This document shows positions 1 through 8,523 of a stretch of 64,000 nt of DNA, piece after piece (the stretch's first letter is position 1; every line of letters starts with the position of its first letter). Source of the DNA: Streptomyces humidus (lineage in GTDB: Bacteria > Actinomycetota > Actinomycetes > Streptomycetales > Streptomycetaceae); NCBI RefSeq assembly GCF_014649655.1, contig NZ_BMTL01000007.1, forward strand, positions 62,001-126,000. Direction: 5' to 3'. The translations under genes were made by a program, and so were the position numbers. The notes under the pieces were generated by a model. The model did no database searches and was not told where the DNA came from. It was given only the letters and a program-made list of their open reading frames with translations.

Positions 1-201
1 GAGGCCCAGCGCGGCTTCTGCCCCAACTGCGGAAGCCGTCTCGCGGCGATCGACAGCGACATCCCGGAGATTGGCATCGTCGTTCCGGCCCTGGACGACA
101 CCACCGGTGACGATCTCGTCCCCGTCAACCAGTCCTTCCGCGACAGCTCCGTGCGCTGGCTGCCCCAGGTGCCGGACATCCAGAGCAGCTCCGTCAGCTG
201 A
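1..201 (+). CDS. GFA-family (CENP-V/GFA) protein, C-terminal part only
   Basis: Only the last 66 codons are inside the window, ending in TGA. The visible part carries a zinc-type CPNCG motif near its start (RGFCPNCGSRL), followed by a short beta-rich tail. This pattern is typical of the C-terminal half of glutathione-dependent formaldehyde-activating (GFA) family domains. Such proteins bind zinc through several Cys pairs and most have unknown substrates. The rest of the gene lies upstream, so no start or full function can be judged. The family call is moderately secure. Confidence 0.6.
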   Translation, partial: EAQRGFCPNCGSRLAAIDSDIPEIGIVVPALDDTTGDDLVPVNQSFRDSSVRWLPQVPDIQSSSVS

Positions 202-384
202 AGCGCAGGAGATCCTGGGGCGCGGGGAAGCGGGCAGTTCTTTGCCCTGACTCGCAGAGCCGGAGCGGAACAAGCCGCATCGGCTAGTGGCCGCCGATAG
301 ACTCACAGTGACCCTTGCCGCTATGTGACGGCGGCCAGCTACTTCAACCGGGGCGCCTTCGGCGGCCCTTAGATTGAGGCGTTC

Positions 385-1029
385 ATGCAGGACGACCGAC
401 CCGTGGTCGGCGTGATCGACTACCGCACCGGAAACAGCCAGAGCGTGGTCCACGCGCTGAACTTCCTCGGTGTGCCGAACCGTCTGCTCACCTCGCCCAC
501 GCAACTCGACGGCATCGACCGGATCATCCTTCCTGGCGTCGGATCAGCCGGGACCACGATGACCTACCTGTCCGAAGCCGGATGGCCCGAGGCGCTTCAC
601 GCCCGGGTTATCGAAGGCCGCACCCCGTTCCTGGGCATCTGCGTGGGCCTGCAGGTCCTCTTCGAGACAAGCGAGGAACAGGACGCGACATGCCTGGGCT
701 GGCTGCCCGGGACCGTACGGGCCTTCAACGGCGCCGACGTGCGGGTGCCGCAGATGGGCTGGAACCAGGTACACCGCACCTCGACCCATCCCTTCCTGGC
801 CGGCCTGCCGGAAGCGGGTCACTTCTACTTCGTGAACAGCTACTACGCCGACCCCTCAGACACAGGGGACATCGCGGCCACTACGGAGTACGGCCTGCCG
901 TTCACCTCTGCCGTCGCACGCGGCAACATCATGGCCACGCAGTTCCACACCGAGAAGTCCGGCCCGCTGGGGCTGGACCTCCTCGAGCGGTTCGCCAAGA
1001 CCCCGCAGGAGGAGCTGTGCCCGGCCTGA
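385..1029 (+). CDS. HisH-like glutamine amidotransferase (class I glutaminase)
   Basis: The 214-residue protein has HisH length and layout. It would hydrolyse glutamine and pass ammonia to a synthase partner. The glutaminase triad is complete: Cys86 in GICVGLQ, His188 and Glu190 in QFHTEKSG (HisH usually has QFHPEKS). A HisH-like YFVNSYY segment precedes it. Its last 13 bases overlap the hisF-like gene, so the two are probably made as a 1:1 complex. It is isolated from other histidine genes and sits beside PRTases, a HisA-like barrel and methyltransferases. That context suggests a specialised amidotransferase and not the housekeeping HisH, but this is inference. Confidence 0.8.
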   Translation: MQDDRPVVGVIDYRTGNSQSVVHALNFLGVPNRLLTSPTQLDGIDRIILPGVGSAGTTMTYLSEAGWPEALHARVIEGRTPFLGICVGLQVLFETSEEQDATCLGWLPGTVRAFNGADVRVPQMGWNQVHRTSTHPFLAGLPEAGHFYFVNSYYADPSDTGDIAATTEYGLPFTSAVARGNIMATQFHTEKSGPLGLDLLERFAKTPQEELCPA

Positions 1030-1832
1030 ACGTCGCGACCGGGCTGACCACCCGGCTCATCGCCTGCTTCGACATCATCGACGGCCGGGTCACCAAGGCC
1101 CGCCGCTTCGAGGACAACATCGACGTCGGCGACGCCGCCGAGGTCGCCGCGTCGGTGTACGCGGACGGCATCGACGAGATCATCTTCTACGACATCCTCG
1201 CCAGCGCGCAGCGCCGCCAGGCGGACCTGGCCACGATCCGCAAGGTCGCCGAGACGGTGTTCGTGCCGCTGACGGTGGGCGGCGGGATCCGGTCGCTGGA
1301 GGACATGCACGCGGTGCTGGCCGCCGGCGCGGAGAAGATCAGCCTGGACTCGATGGCGGTGCGCAATCCCACGATCATCACCGAGGGGTCGGCCGAGTTC
1401 GGCCGCCAGTGCATCGTGCAGTCCATGCAGGTCAAGCGCGTCCCGGTCACGGCCGAGATCCCCAGCGGGTACGAGGTGTTCATCGACGGGGCCCGGCAGG
1501 CCACCGGCATGGACGCCATCGTGTGGGCGCGCCGTGGCGAGGAGCTGGGGGCCGGGGAGATCTGCGTCAACTCCATCGACCAGGACGGCACACACGAGGG
1601 CTACGACCTGGAGATCACCCGCCAGATCGCCGAGGCGGTCAACCTGCCGGTGATCGCCTCCGGCGGCGCCGGTTCAGCCGAGCACGCGGCGGCGGCGTTC
1701 ACCGAAGCGGGCGCGTCAGCGGCGATCGTCAGCTCGCTGCTGTACTCGCCGCGCATGGAGCGCACCGTCCCGGTCGCGGAGATCAAGGCCGAGCTCGCCA
1801 AGCGGTACGGGCTCCCGGTCCGCCTGGACTGA
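1017..1832 (+). CDS. HisF-like cyclase subunit with altered catalytic Asp
   Basis: A 271-residue (beta/alpha)8 barrel of the HisF family. The GTG start at 1017 follows a strong AGGAGG site inside the hisH-like gene; a longer upstream reading of the frame only shadows that gene. Asp19 (in ACFDIIDG) matches HisF Asp11 and the NSIDQDGT phosphate-loop region is kept. The second catalytic residue, Asp130 in SVDAR of canonical HisF, is Gln138 here (QSMQVK). The FGRQCIV-type sequence resembles the divergent HisF2 branch that makes amidino sugars more than histidine-pathway HisF. Normal imidazole-glycerol-phosphate cyclisation is therefore doubtful. It may use the HisH ammonia channel on another substrate. 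Confidence 0.8.
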   Translation: MPGLNVATGLTTRLIACFDIIDGRVTKARRFEDNIDVGDAAEVAASVYADGIDEIIFYDILASAQRRQADLATIRKVAETVFVPLTVGGGIRSLEDMHAVLAAGAEKISLDSMAVRNPTIITEGSAEFGRQCIVQSMQVKRVPVTAEIPSGYEVFIDGARQATGMDAIVWARRGEELGAGEICVNSIDQDGTHEGYDLEITRQIAEAVNLPVIASGGAGSAEHAAAAFTEAGASAAIVSSLLYSPRMERTVPVAEIKAELAKRYGLPVRLD

Positions 1833-1855
1833 GCACGCTCCCTCCCGGAAACGAC

Positions 1856-1898
1856 GCCGGGCCCGGCCGCTGAACGCGGTCGGGCCCGGCTTTGTTTT
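1856..1898. terminator. Bidirectional-type intrinsic terminator after hisF-like gene
   Basis: Two 15-base arms (1856-1870 and 1876-1890) pair with one G-T type mismatch around the loop TGAAC and are followed by TTTGTTTT. It lies between convergent genes and probably stops transcription of hisHF and, as a stem, of the minus-strand methyltransferase operon. Confidence 0.85.
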
Positions 1899-1933
1899 CC
1901 GGCGCCGCACGGCCGACCCGGGCGTACGGCGGG

Positions 1934-2719
1934 TCAGGGCCGGTGCGCGGTCACCAGGTGGCGGCTGCTGTCGGCGGTGAGGGGGCGGGCGTCGTAGCCG
2001 CCGAACTGCTCGTCGACGACAAAGCCGGCCGCGTGCAGCAGCTCGGTCAGCTCCGCAGGGGTGTAGAGGCGGACCGAGCTGTGGCTGGTGTCCGTGGTGC
2101 CGTCGTCGTAGGCGGTGGTGGTGTGCCGATTGAGTCTGCGCGTGGCGGGGTCCCAGGTGACCTGCTGGGTGGTTTCGGCGTGATCGCCGCGGACGGTGCG
2201 GGTTCCCATGCCGGTGGTGTCGGGGTGCGGGGTGAAGTGGTCCATGGCCATGCGGCCGCCGGGGCGCAGGACACGGAAGGCTTCGCGCAGGACCCCGAGG
2301 TCCTCGTCGGTGGTGTCGAGGAAGCCAAAGGAGTTGAACAGGAGCAGGACGGCGTCGGCGCAGCCGTCGTCCAGGGGAAGGCCGCGGACGTCCGCGTGCA
2401 ACAGGTTGATCCGCTCGCCGTCCGCCGCGGCGGTGGCGGCGGCGTGGTCGAGGAGGTCCTGGGACAGGTCGACGCCGGTGGTGTGGGTGTAGCCGCGGCG
2501 GGTCAGCTCGGCCGTGTGCCGGGCGAAAGCGCAGCACAGGTCGAGGATCGTGTGATCGGTCTGCAGGGCGAGGCGGGCGGCGAGGAAGGCGACGTCACGT
2601 CGGGTGGTGGCGCCGTCGTGGCTGCCGTAGCGCTCCAGGTAGCCGGTGCCGCGGTAGTTGCTGATCCACCACGGATCACCGTCGGGCGTCGGGGCGGGCG
2701 CGGGGGCGGGCTGGGTCAT
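1934..2719 (-). CDS. Class I SAM-dependent methyltransferase
   Basis: A 261-residue protein with a Rossmann methyltransferase core. Motif I is HTILDLCCAFARHTAEL, with Ala in place of a usual Gly. An acidic GVDLS strand follows, then motif III-like VLRPGGRMAMDHF. The N-terminal 25 residues are Pro/Ala-rich. The ATG overlaps the stop of the HisA-like gene by four bases (ATGA), so it is the last gene of the eight-gene operon starting near 11.9 kb. The substrate is unknown; small-molecule methylation is the likely role. Confidence 0.8.
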   Translation of the reverse strand: MTQPAPAPAPTPDGDPWWISNYRGTGYLERYGSHDGATTRRDVAFLAARLALQTDHTILDLCCAFARHTAELTRRGYTHTTGVDLSQDLLDHAAATAAADGERINLLHADVRGLPLDDGCADAVLLLFNSFGFLDTTDEDLGVLREAFRVLRPGGRMAMDHFTPHPDTTGMGTRTVRGDHAETTQQVTWDPATRRLNRHTTTAYDDGTTDTSHSSVRLYTPAELTELLHAAGFVVDEQFGGYDARPLTADSSRHLVTAHRP

Positions 2720-3516
2720 GTCCGTTTCTCCGTAGGCGGGGTGCGGTGAAGGCGGCCTTCGGCGTCGGGCAGACCGCGGGGAGCGGTGAGGTAGGCGCGG
2801 CCGACGACGGCGCCCCAGCCGGCATGCCACAGGCGCGTCAGGTCGGCCCACCCGGACAGGCCGCCGGCGTACCAGAGGAAGGCATGCGGGTGGCGGCCCG
2901 CGAGGCGGTCGAGAACCTGCCAGGGGGGCGGGGTGCGGTGGGTTGCCGCGCGGGCGTCGGTGATCAGGACGGGCTGGGTGCCGCCGGTGGCGTCGAGGAG
3001 GGCGTCCAGGGCGTCGGTGAGCGCCACGTTGGTGGTGCGGGTGAAGCCGTCGGTGACGATCCGCCCGTCCACGGCGTCGAGGGACAGCATCAGTTGTCCG
3101 GCGTCCGCGAGGGTGGTGAAGTCCGGCCAGGCGTGCGGGTCGAGGCGTCCGTCGGGGAGCAGGCCGGTGGAGCCGAGCAGGACACCGGCGGCGCCCGCGT
3201 CCAGGAGGCGGCGGACGGCCGGGTCGCGCGGGGCCAGTCGGCCGCCGGCCCACAGCCGGCCGGGGTGGTGGCGCACGGCCGTCTCCAGCAGCGCGGTGCT
3301 GGTGCTGGTGCCGGTGGAGCGGTCGAGGTCGATGACGGCGGTGGGCACGTCGTCGTCGAGGAGGTCGGCGAGCAGCCGTCCCGGCGGCAGGCCGGGGAGG
3401 GAGGTGACCGTGCCGTGGCGGACGTCGACGTTCACCCGCCACGGGCCGGGCGGCCCGGCGTGAAGGGCAGTGGGCAGGGTGGCCGCAGCGGTCCCCGGGG
3501 TGGGGGTGGTGGGCAT
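2716..3516 (-). CDS. HisA-like TIM-barrel protein (ProFAR isomerase family)
   Basis: A 266-residue barrel of the HisA/HisF family. Features seen are VNVDVRHG (Asp30, first catalytic Asp position of HisA), VIDLD at 60-64, an AGGRL phosphate-loop equivalent near 89-93, LSLDAVDG (Asp136, near the second catalytic Asp), GFTRTTN (HisA has GWT), and a C-terminal AGGLSGWADL / VVGRAYL phosphate site. Known HisA and PriA proteins isomerise aminoaldose phosphates by Amadori rearrangement. A GGAGG site precedes ATG 3516. It shares an operon with PRTases and lies opposite the hisHF-like pair, which suggests a shared pathway built on histidine-type chemistry. The overall sequence is divergent, so the family call is firm to moderate and the reaction unknown. 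Confidence 0.65.
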   Translation of the reverse strand: MPTTPTPGTAAATLPTALHAGPPGPWRVNVDVRHGTVTSLPGLPPGRLLADLLDDDVPTAVIDLDRSTGTSTSTALLETAVRHHPGRLWAGGRLAPRDPAVRRLLDAGAAGVLLGSTGLLPDGRLDPHAWPDFTTLADAGQLMLSLDAVDGRIVTDGFTRTTNVALTDALDALLDATGGTQPVLITDARAATHRTPPPWQVLDRLAGRHPHAFLWYAGGLSGWADLTRLWHAGWGAVVGRAYLTAPRGLPDAEGRLHRTPPTEKRT

Positions 3517-3532
3517 GTGGGCGCCTCCGGGT

Positions 3533-4861
3533 TCAGGCGGCGGCGAGCGCGGCCGGGCGGGGGGCGGGCGGTTCGTTCCAGGAGGCCGCGTGGGCGAGTT
3601 CGGCCCGCATGGCGGCCAGTTGGGCGGTGGTCCAGGTGCCGGTGCTCACCGCGAGGTCGAAGCTGGCGGCCATCTGCCGGTGCAGCGTGCCCGCCGTACG
3701 GTGGGCTCCGTCGCTCAGGTAGGCGCCGGTGTCGCCGCGCAGCAGGTGTCCGGTCAGGCGGGTCTGGATGCTGTGGTGCAGGTTGGGGCGCAGGCTCGGC
3801 AGGTCGGCGGCGTCGGCGATGTCGTGCCGGCCGGAGCGGTGGTAGAGGGTCCACGCGGATTCGACGCTGCGGGTGACGGCCCGACCGCCGAGCTGCTCGA
3901 CCAGCTGGCGGCTGGCGCGCAGCGTGTCGCCGTAGCCCACGTTGTCGTCGATGACCAGCAGGGTCGTGTCGCGGGCCGCGGCGGTCAGGCGGTCGCGGTA
4001 GGCGCGGGGGGCTGTGGCGCGGTGGCGGACGGTGCCGCTGGCGCCGAGGTATGCGACGTTGCCCTGGTCGTGGAACCCAAGGCGGACCAGGTGCACGTCG
4101 ACCGGCCGGCCGAGCAGAGCGGGAAGGACGGTCCGGGCGGCCAGCGCGAGGGACAGCGACCCGTACAGCGGGGCGAGGACAGCGGTGATGTCGGGCCGGG
4201 GTGCCAGTACGTGCTCGGCGAGGAAGCGCAGCTCGTTGCCGATCTTGACCGGGTTGTCGAGCTCCCGGAAGGCCCGCCAGCCCGCCTCGTGGGCCTGCAG
4301 CAGTGCGAGGTCGCCGGGGTGCGGGGCGAACGGGCCGGCGGCGCGGTGGCCGTGAAGCGCGGCAGCGGTGGAGGTGGCGGTCTCCAGCAGGCGTTCCAGC
4401 GCGGCCGGGCGCGGATCGTCGGTGAGGCTGGGGCGGTCGGTGAGGCCGTGCCACAGGGTGTAGGCGCCGGCGGCGGCGAGGTTGTGGAGGTTGTCGAGCA
4501 GCGCGTGCCGCAGTGCCGGGGCCTGCCCCGGCGCCCGGTGGTCCAGGCGGCCGAGGGCTTCGCCCAGCGCCGCCCAGGACGGCAGCGCCGTACGGGGCTG
4601 GTAGTAGGCCGGGCCCCGGCTGAGCCGGATGTTGCGGGCGCCCGCCGCGGGCCGGGGGCCGCCGGCGGCCGGGAGGAAGGTGTCCAGCAGGGCGGGGTCC
4701 AGGCCGGCGTTGGCCGCGAGGTGCAGCTCGGCGGCGGGAATGCGGACCAGGCCCAGCAGGTCGCAGGCGACGGCGCTCCCGGAGACGGGCGGGGCGGGGT
4801 AGGCAGGGTGGGCCGTGTTCGCCCGGGGCGGGGGCGGGAGGGTGGTAGTCGTGGTGGTCAC
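3533..4861 (-). CDS. Large phosphoribosyltransferase-like protein
   Basis: A 442-residue protein whose C-terminal third holds a type I PRTase-like PRPP loop, TLLVIDDNVGYGDTLRAS (canonical form VDDVxxTGxT). The roughly 230-residue N-terminal part is Ala/Leu-rich and helical and I do not recognise it. The GTG start at 4861 overlaps the HAD stop (GTGA) and follows a GGAG site; the upstream extension of the frame is out-of-phase shadow. The two acidic residues of the loop are present, so PRPP binding is plausible. A second big PRTase-like protein lies in the same operon (9245-10693). The base acceptor is unknown. Confidence 0.6.
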   Translation of the reverse strand: MTTTTTTLPPPPRANTAHPAYPAPPVSGSAVACDLLGLVRIPAAELHLAANAGLDPALLDTFLPAAGGPRPAAGARNIRLSRGPAYYQPRTALPSWAALGEALGRLDHRAPGQAPALRHALLDNLHNLAAAGAYTLWHGLTDRPSLTDDPRPAALERLLETATSTAAALHGHRAAGPFAPHPGDLALLQAHEAGWRAFRELDNPVKIGNELRFLAEHVLAPRPDITAVLAPLYGSLSLALAARTVLPALLGRPVDVHLVRLGFHDQGNVAYLGASGTVRHRATAPRAYRDRLTAAARDTTLLVIDDNVGYGDTLRASRQLVEQLGGRAVTRSVESAWTLYHRSGRHDIADAADLPSLRPNLHHSIQTRLTGHLLRGDTGAYLSDGAHRTAGTLHRQMAASFDLAVSTGTWTTAQLAAMRAELAHAASWNEPPAPRPAALAAA

Positions 4862-5646
4862 GTGGGCTCCGTTTCGCGGATGGGCCGGCGCGCGGCGTGG
4901 TCGCACAGCGCGGCCAGGCAGGAGGCGAGGCTGGTGAAGCGGGTGGTCGGTGCCGATCCGGGCGGGGGTTGCCCGGTGGGGGTGATCCAGACCGGGTGCA
5001 GTCCGGCGGCGCGGGCGCCGACGATGTCGGCGGTCCACTCGTCGCCGACGTATAGGCACTCCTCGGGCCGGACGGCCAGGTCCTCGCAGGCCCGGTGGAA
5101 CGGTGCGGGATGCGGCTTGCGGTGGCCGTTGCCCAGCGCGCACACCACGGTCTCGAAGTACCGCTCTAGGCCGGCCTGTTCGAGCTTGGCGTGCTGCTGG
5201 TCGGCGTCGCCGTTGGTGACGACGCCGAGCTGGTAGACCGCCGCGAGACGCCGGAAGGCGTCGACGATGGCGGGAACGGTGCGGATCGCGCGCATCTGCC
5301 GGTGGGCGAAGTCGTCGACGTGGGCGGCCAGTTGCCGCTCGTCCAGTACGATCCCCGCTTCGCGCAGGGCGGATTCCCAGACGTGGCGGCGGGCGGCGGT
5401 GTGCGAGCCGAGCGGGGCCAGGGCGCGGTCGTAGTCGCCCCACAGCCGGTCGGAGGTGCTCACGTAGGTGGAGGCGATGACGGCCGCGCTCACGCCGGGG
5501 TGGGCGCCGGCGAGTCGGGTGGCGACGGCGTCCAGGGCGTGCTGCCAGATCGCGCGGGTGGGGATCAGGGTGTTGTCGATGTCGAACAGGACGGTGGTGA
5601 CCGCGGGCATCGGCGGCACGAGCGGCTGGTGGGGGGTGGGGGTCAC
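4858..5646 (-). CDS. HAD-superfamily phosphatase
   Basis: A 262-residue haloacid-dehalogenase-fold hydrolase with all motifs: FDIDNTL (Asp22, Asp24), VVTNGD (motif II), a HRKPHP lysine region (motif III) and GDEWTAD (motif IV). Spacing of motifs I and II fits a C1-type helical cap, as in phosphoglycolate and nucleotide phosphatases. The start is GTG 5646, overlapping the upstream stop (GTGA). Met13 is an alternative start just before the domain. In this operon of PRTases a nucleoside-5'-phosphate or sugar-phosphate phosphatase role is reasonable but not shown. Confidence 0.75.
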   Translation of the reverse strand: MTPTPHQPLVPPMPAVTTVLFDIDNTLIPTRAIWQHALDAVATRLAGAHPGVSAAVIASTYVSTSDRLWGDYDRALAPLGSHTAARRHVWESALREAGIVLDERQLAAHVDDFAHRQMRAIRTVPAIVDAFRRLAAVYQLGVVTNGDADQQHAKLEQAGLERYFETVVCALGNGHRKPHPAPFHRACEDLAVRPEECLYVGDEWTADIVGARAAGLHPVWITPTGQPPPGSAPTTRFTSLASCLAALCDHAARRPIRETEPT

Positions 5647-8495
5647 TGGGCTGCTCCGTGGCCGGTCATCCGAGCGGCCAGCGCGAGGGCAGCCAGGCCC
5701 TCGGCGGCGGCGGGGGCGTTCTCGTCGCGGGTGAGGCGGAAGTACAAGTCCGGCATGAGCAGGCCGAGGATCCGGGCCCGGTCCAGGGGCAGGCCGTCGA
5801 ACCGGTCCAGCAGCCAGGTCGTTTCGAGGAGCTGTCCCCCCAACGGTTCGGCCAGTGGGCAGGTGACCTGAAGGACGCCGCGGTGTTCGCGGACCGCGGC
5901 GTCGGCGAGCAGGCCGGTGTGCTTCAGGCAGGAGCCGGCCAGCTTGGCCAGTGTCTGGTCGAGGTCGTGCATGCCGGCGAACTCAGCGTCGATCACCCAC
6001 CAGCGCCGCTCGGTCGGGTGGACGAGGACGTTGCCCAGGTGGAGGTCGCCGGTGGCGTGGACGAGCCAGCCGCCCGGGGCGGCCGGGGTGAGGGAGCGGC
6101 GCGCGAGGTGGATGAGGGAGCGGCAACTGAGGTGGGTCGGTGCGCCGTTGAGGTGAAGGGTGTGGTCGGCCCAGGGCCGCAGCCGGTGGGCGAGGTCCTC
6201 CACCCAGCCGGACAGCACCGCGGGGGTCTGGAGCGAGTGGTCGACGTCGTCCTCCCGGCGGGGGGTCAGCGTCGCGGTGGCGCCGTGGACCAGCCGGGCG
6301 GCCACCTCGCCCAGGACCGTCAGGAATCGCCCCGGGTCGGTGGCGGCCAGGTCCCGCAAGGGGACGCCGTCCACGGCCTGGGAGACCAGCGTCGCGTCCT
6401 CGCCGCGGTAGTGCAGCGCGGTGACAGGCACGGGCAGATGCCGGGCGAGGGCCTGCAGACCGGTGTGCTCCCGTTCGGCGAAGGCACGTCCGCGACCGGG
6501 CTTGACCACGACCGTGCCCGCGGTCGTGCGGGCGGCGAACACCGGCGTGCTGCTCGGCCGCAGCTGGGCCAGCGCGCCGTCGGGGGAGGCGTAGGCGGGC
6601 GCGGGGGCGTGGCAGTCCTCCGGGATCTCCCAGTACGGGGCGGGGACCTCGTCGCGGACGCGGTCGACGGCGGCTGCGATCTCGTCGGTCAGCGGCAGTG
6701 GAGCGGGGCGCTCGGCCAGCAGCTTGTCGTCCAGCAGCCCGGCGTCCAGCACCGTCCAGCGGGCCTGGTCGTCCTCGCCCGCGTACAGCAGCCGGATCCG
6801 GCCGCCTCCCTCGGGCAGCAGCGCGGGGTAGAAGGCGTAGCGGGAGTCCGGGCTGCCGGGGCCGCCGCGGTGCAGGACGGCGCCCAGCGGCCGCCAGGTC
6901 AGGCCGTCGCGGGAGTGCGCGGCCGCCAACGAGCGGGAGGTGCCGGCGCCGTAGACCATCAGCAGGCCGCCGTCGGAACTCGCGGCGACGGCGGGGCAGT
7001 CGGCGGCGTACGCGTCCGGGGCGCCGGCCGGGCCGGTGGTGACGACGACGCCGTTGCGCTGCCAGACGATGCCGTCGGTGGAGGTGGCCAGGTGGATGCG
7101 CCGGTGGTGGCCGTCGCGTCCGGCGTACCACATCCACCAGGCGCCGCCGCGGTGTAGCACGGCCGGCAGCAGCACGTGCTCGCCGTCGCTCGCCCCTTCC
7201 TCGGCGGCGGGGGCGAGGGCGAGGTGGGGGGCGGCCCAGGTGGTTCCGCCGTCGCGGCTGACGGTGCGGTAGATCGACCAGGCCCCGCCGTCGGGCCGGG
7301 CGCTGAAGTAGGCGTGCAGCGCCTCCTGGTGGACGACCAGGCTCACGCCGGTGACGTCGTCGCAGCCGTCCGGGACCGGCAGCGGCCGAGCACCGTCCAG
7401 GGACACCGGCCCGCCGGGCTCGGGCAGGGCAGTGAGGACGATGCGGTTGCGGCCGCCGGTGTACCACGGCTCGGGGGCGCGGCCGGGCAACTGCCGAGGG
7501 ATGTAGGTACGGGCGTCGGCCGGGCCGGTGGTCACGGCCAGCAGGCGGCGGCCGCCGTGGCGGATGAGGGCCGGGGCGAAGGTGATCCGGCCGTCGGCGC
7601 CGGCCAGCACGCCGCGGTGGCGCCCGACGAGGTCCGCCCGTCCCGCCCCGGTGCGGGTCCGGGGGCGCGGGCGCGGCAGTCCGGCCGGTGCGGCGGACAG
7701 CAGGAAGTGATCACCCGCCTCGAGGAGTTCGCCCGCCTGGGTGGTCTCCCGCACCGCGCGGCTCAGCGCGGTGAACGCCTCCTGGTCGGCGGCCGCCTGG
7801 TCGACGTACGGGCGCATCCACGCCGCGACGCCCTCCAGCGAGTACCGGTCGGTGACCTCCAGTCCGGCCGCGGCCAGCAGGTCCTCGGCCTCGGTGAGGC
7901 GGTGGGTGCGGGTGGGCGGCATGTAGTCGTCGGCCGACACCGCAGGCAGCGGCTCGTAGCGGCCGTGGTCGAGATATCCGCCGCCGGTCAGGGCGGTCAT
8001 CTCCGTGAACCGGCCGCGCTTGAGCAGGTCCCGCAGGACCGAGGTGCGGGTCAGGAAGATCGCGTGGAACCGGCCGCCCGGCGCCAGCGCGGTCGCGGCC
8101 CGGCGCACCGCCTCGACGGCGTCCGCGTCGTCGAGCAGGTGGTAGAGCGGGCCGAACATCAGCACCGCGTCGAACTGGCCCGACGGCGGAACCAGGTGCT
8201 GCGCCGGGCCGTGCTGCGTGCCCAGCAGGTGCCCTTCCAGACCGGCCTGGCGGAAGCGGGCGCGGGCGCTGTCCAGGCTGTTCGCGGACAGGTCGGACAG
8301 GGCGACCATGTGCCCGCGGCGGGCCAGTTCCAGGGCGTGGACGCCGGGGCCCGAGCCGATGTCGAGGATGCGGCTTCCCGGGCGCAGCCCGGCCAGGACC
8401 TGCTGGTGGATGACCTCCGTCTCCAGCCGGTGGTAGGGGCCGGAGCGGGTGCGCTGCCACTCCCGCTCGGGGTCCGCGTCGTAGAACGCGGCCAC
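5643..8495 (-). CDS. Methyltransferase / beta-propeller / APH-like kinase fusion
   Basis: A protein of about 950 residues with three parts. Residues about 1-240 are a class I methyltransferase (motif RILDIGSGPGVHAL). About 280-590 are a beta-propeller resembling GH43-type or BNR proteins, with repeated Asp-box-like SRDGGTTW, STDGIVW and SRDGLTW. About 610-950 are an aminoglycoside-phosphotransferase-like kinase with Brenner motif GDLHLGNVL and WVIDAEF. I chose GTG 8495, 29 bases after the upstream stop, because the methyltransferase begins there. The frame runs open to ATG 8648, but that part overlaps the PRTase gene and is low complexity. All catalytic cores look intact. I know no described protein with this order. 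Confidence 0.75.
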   Translation of the reverse strand: MAAFYDADPEREWQRTRSGPYHRLETEVIHQQVLAGLRPGSRILDIGSGPGVHALELARRGHMVALSDLSANSLDSARARFRQAGLEGHLLGTQHGPAQHLVPPSGQFDAVLMFGPLYHLLDDADAVEAVRRAATALAPGGRFHAIFLTRTSVLRDLLKRGRFTEMTALTGGGYLDHGRYEPLPAVSADDYMPPTRTHRLTEAEDLLAAAGLEVTDRYSLEGVAAWMRPYVDQAAADQEAFTALSRAVRETTQAGELLEAGDHFLLSAAPAGLPRPRPRTRTGAGRADLVGRHRGVLAGADGRITFAPALIRHGGRRLLAVTTGPADARTYIPRQLPGRAPEPWYTGGRNRIVLTALPEPGGPVSLDGARPLPVPDGCDDVTGVSLVVHQEALHAYFSARPDGGAWSIYRTVSRDGGTTWAAPHLALAPAAEEGASDGEHVLLPAVLHRGGAWWMWYAGRDGHHRRIHLATSTDGIVWQRNGVVVTTGPAGAPDAYAADCPAVAASSDGGLLMVYGAGTSRSLAAAHSRDGLTWRPLGAVLHRGGPGSPDSRYAFYPALLPEGGGRIRLLYAGEDDQARWTVLDAGLLDDKLLAERPAPLPLTDEIAAAVDRVRDEVPAPYWEIPEDCHAPAPAYASPDGALAQLRPSSTPVFAARTTAGTVVVKPGRGRAFAEREHTGLQALARHLPVPVTALHYRGEDATLVSQAVDGVPLRDLAATDPGRFLTVLGEVAARLVHGATATLTPRREDDVDHSLQTPAVLSGWVEDLAHRLRPWADHTLHLNGAPTHLSCRSLIHLARRSLTPAAPGGWLVHATGDLHLGNVLVHPTERRWWVIDAEFAGMHDLDQTLAKLAGSCLKHTGLLADAAVREHRGVLQVTCPLAEPLGGQLLETTWLLDRFDGLPLDRARILGLLMPDLYFRLTRDENAPAAAEGLAALALAARMTGHGAAQ

Positions 8496-8523
8496 CCGCT
8501 CGATGCCGCTGACGGTCGCGGGA

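Noticed and set aside
582..1016. Upstream extension of the hisF-like frame
   Set aside because: It overlaps hisH out of frame and is Arg/Gly-rich. The GTG at 1017 with AGGAGG fits HisF length.
385..3516. Housekeeping histidine operon
   Set aside because: hisG, hisI, hisD, hisC and hisB are absent, the hisF-like gene lacks a catalytic Asp, and neighbours are PRTases and methyltransferases.
3470..5236. A 588-codon plus-strand open frame rich in Gly, Val and Ala
   Set aside because: It runs antisense to the PRTase-like and HAD genes. Such frames are a by-product of high third-position GC; it has no domain motif and no ribosome site.
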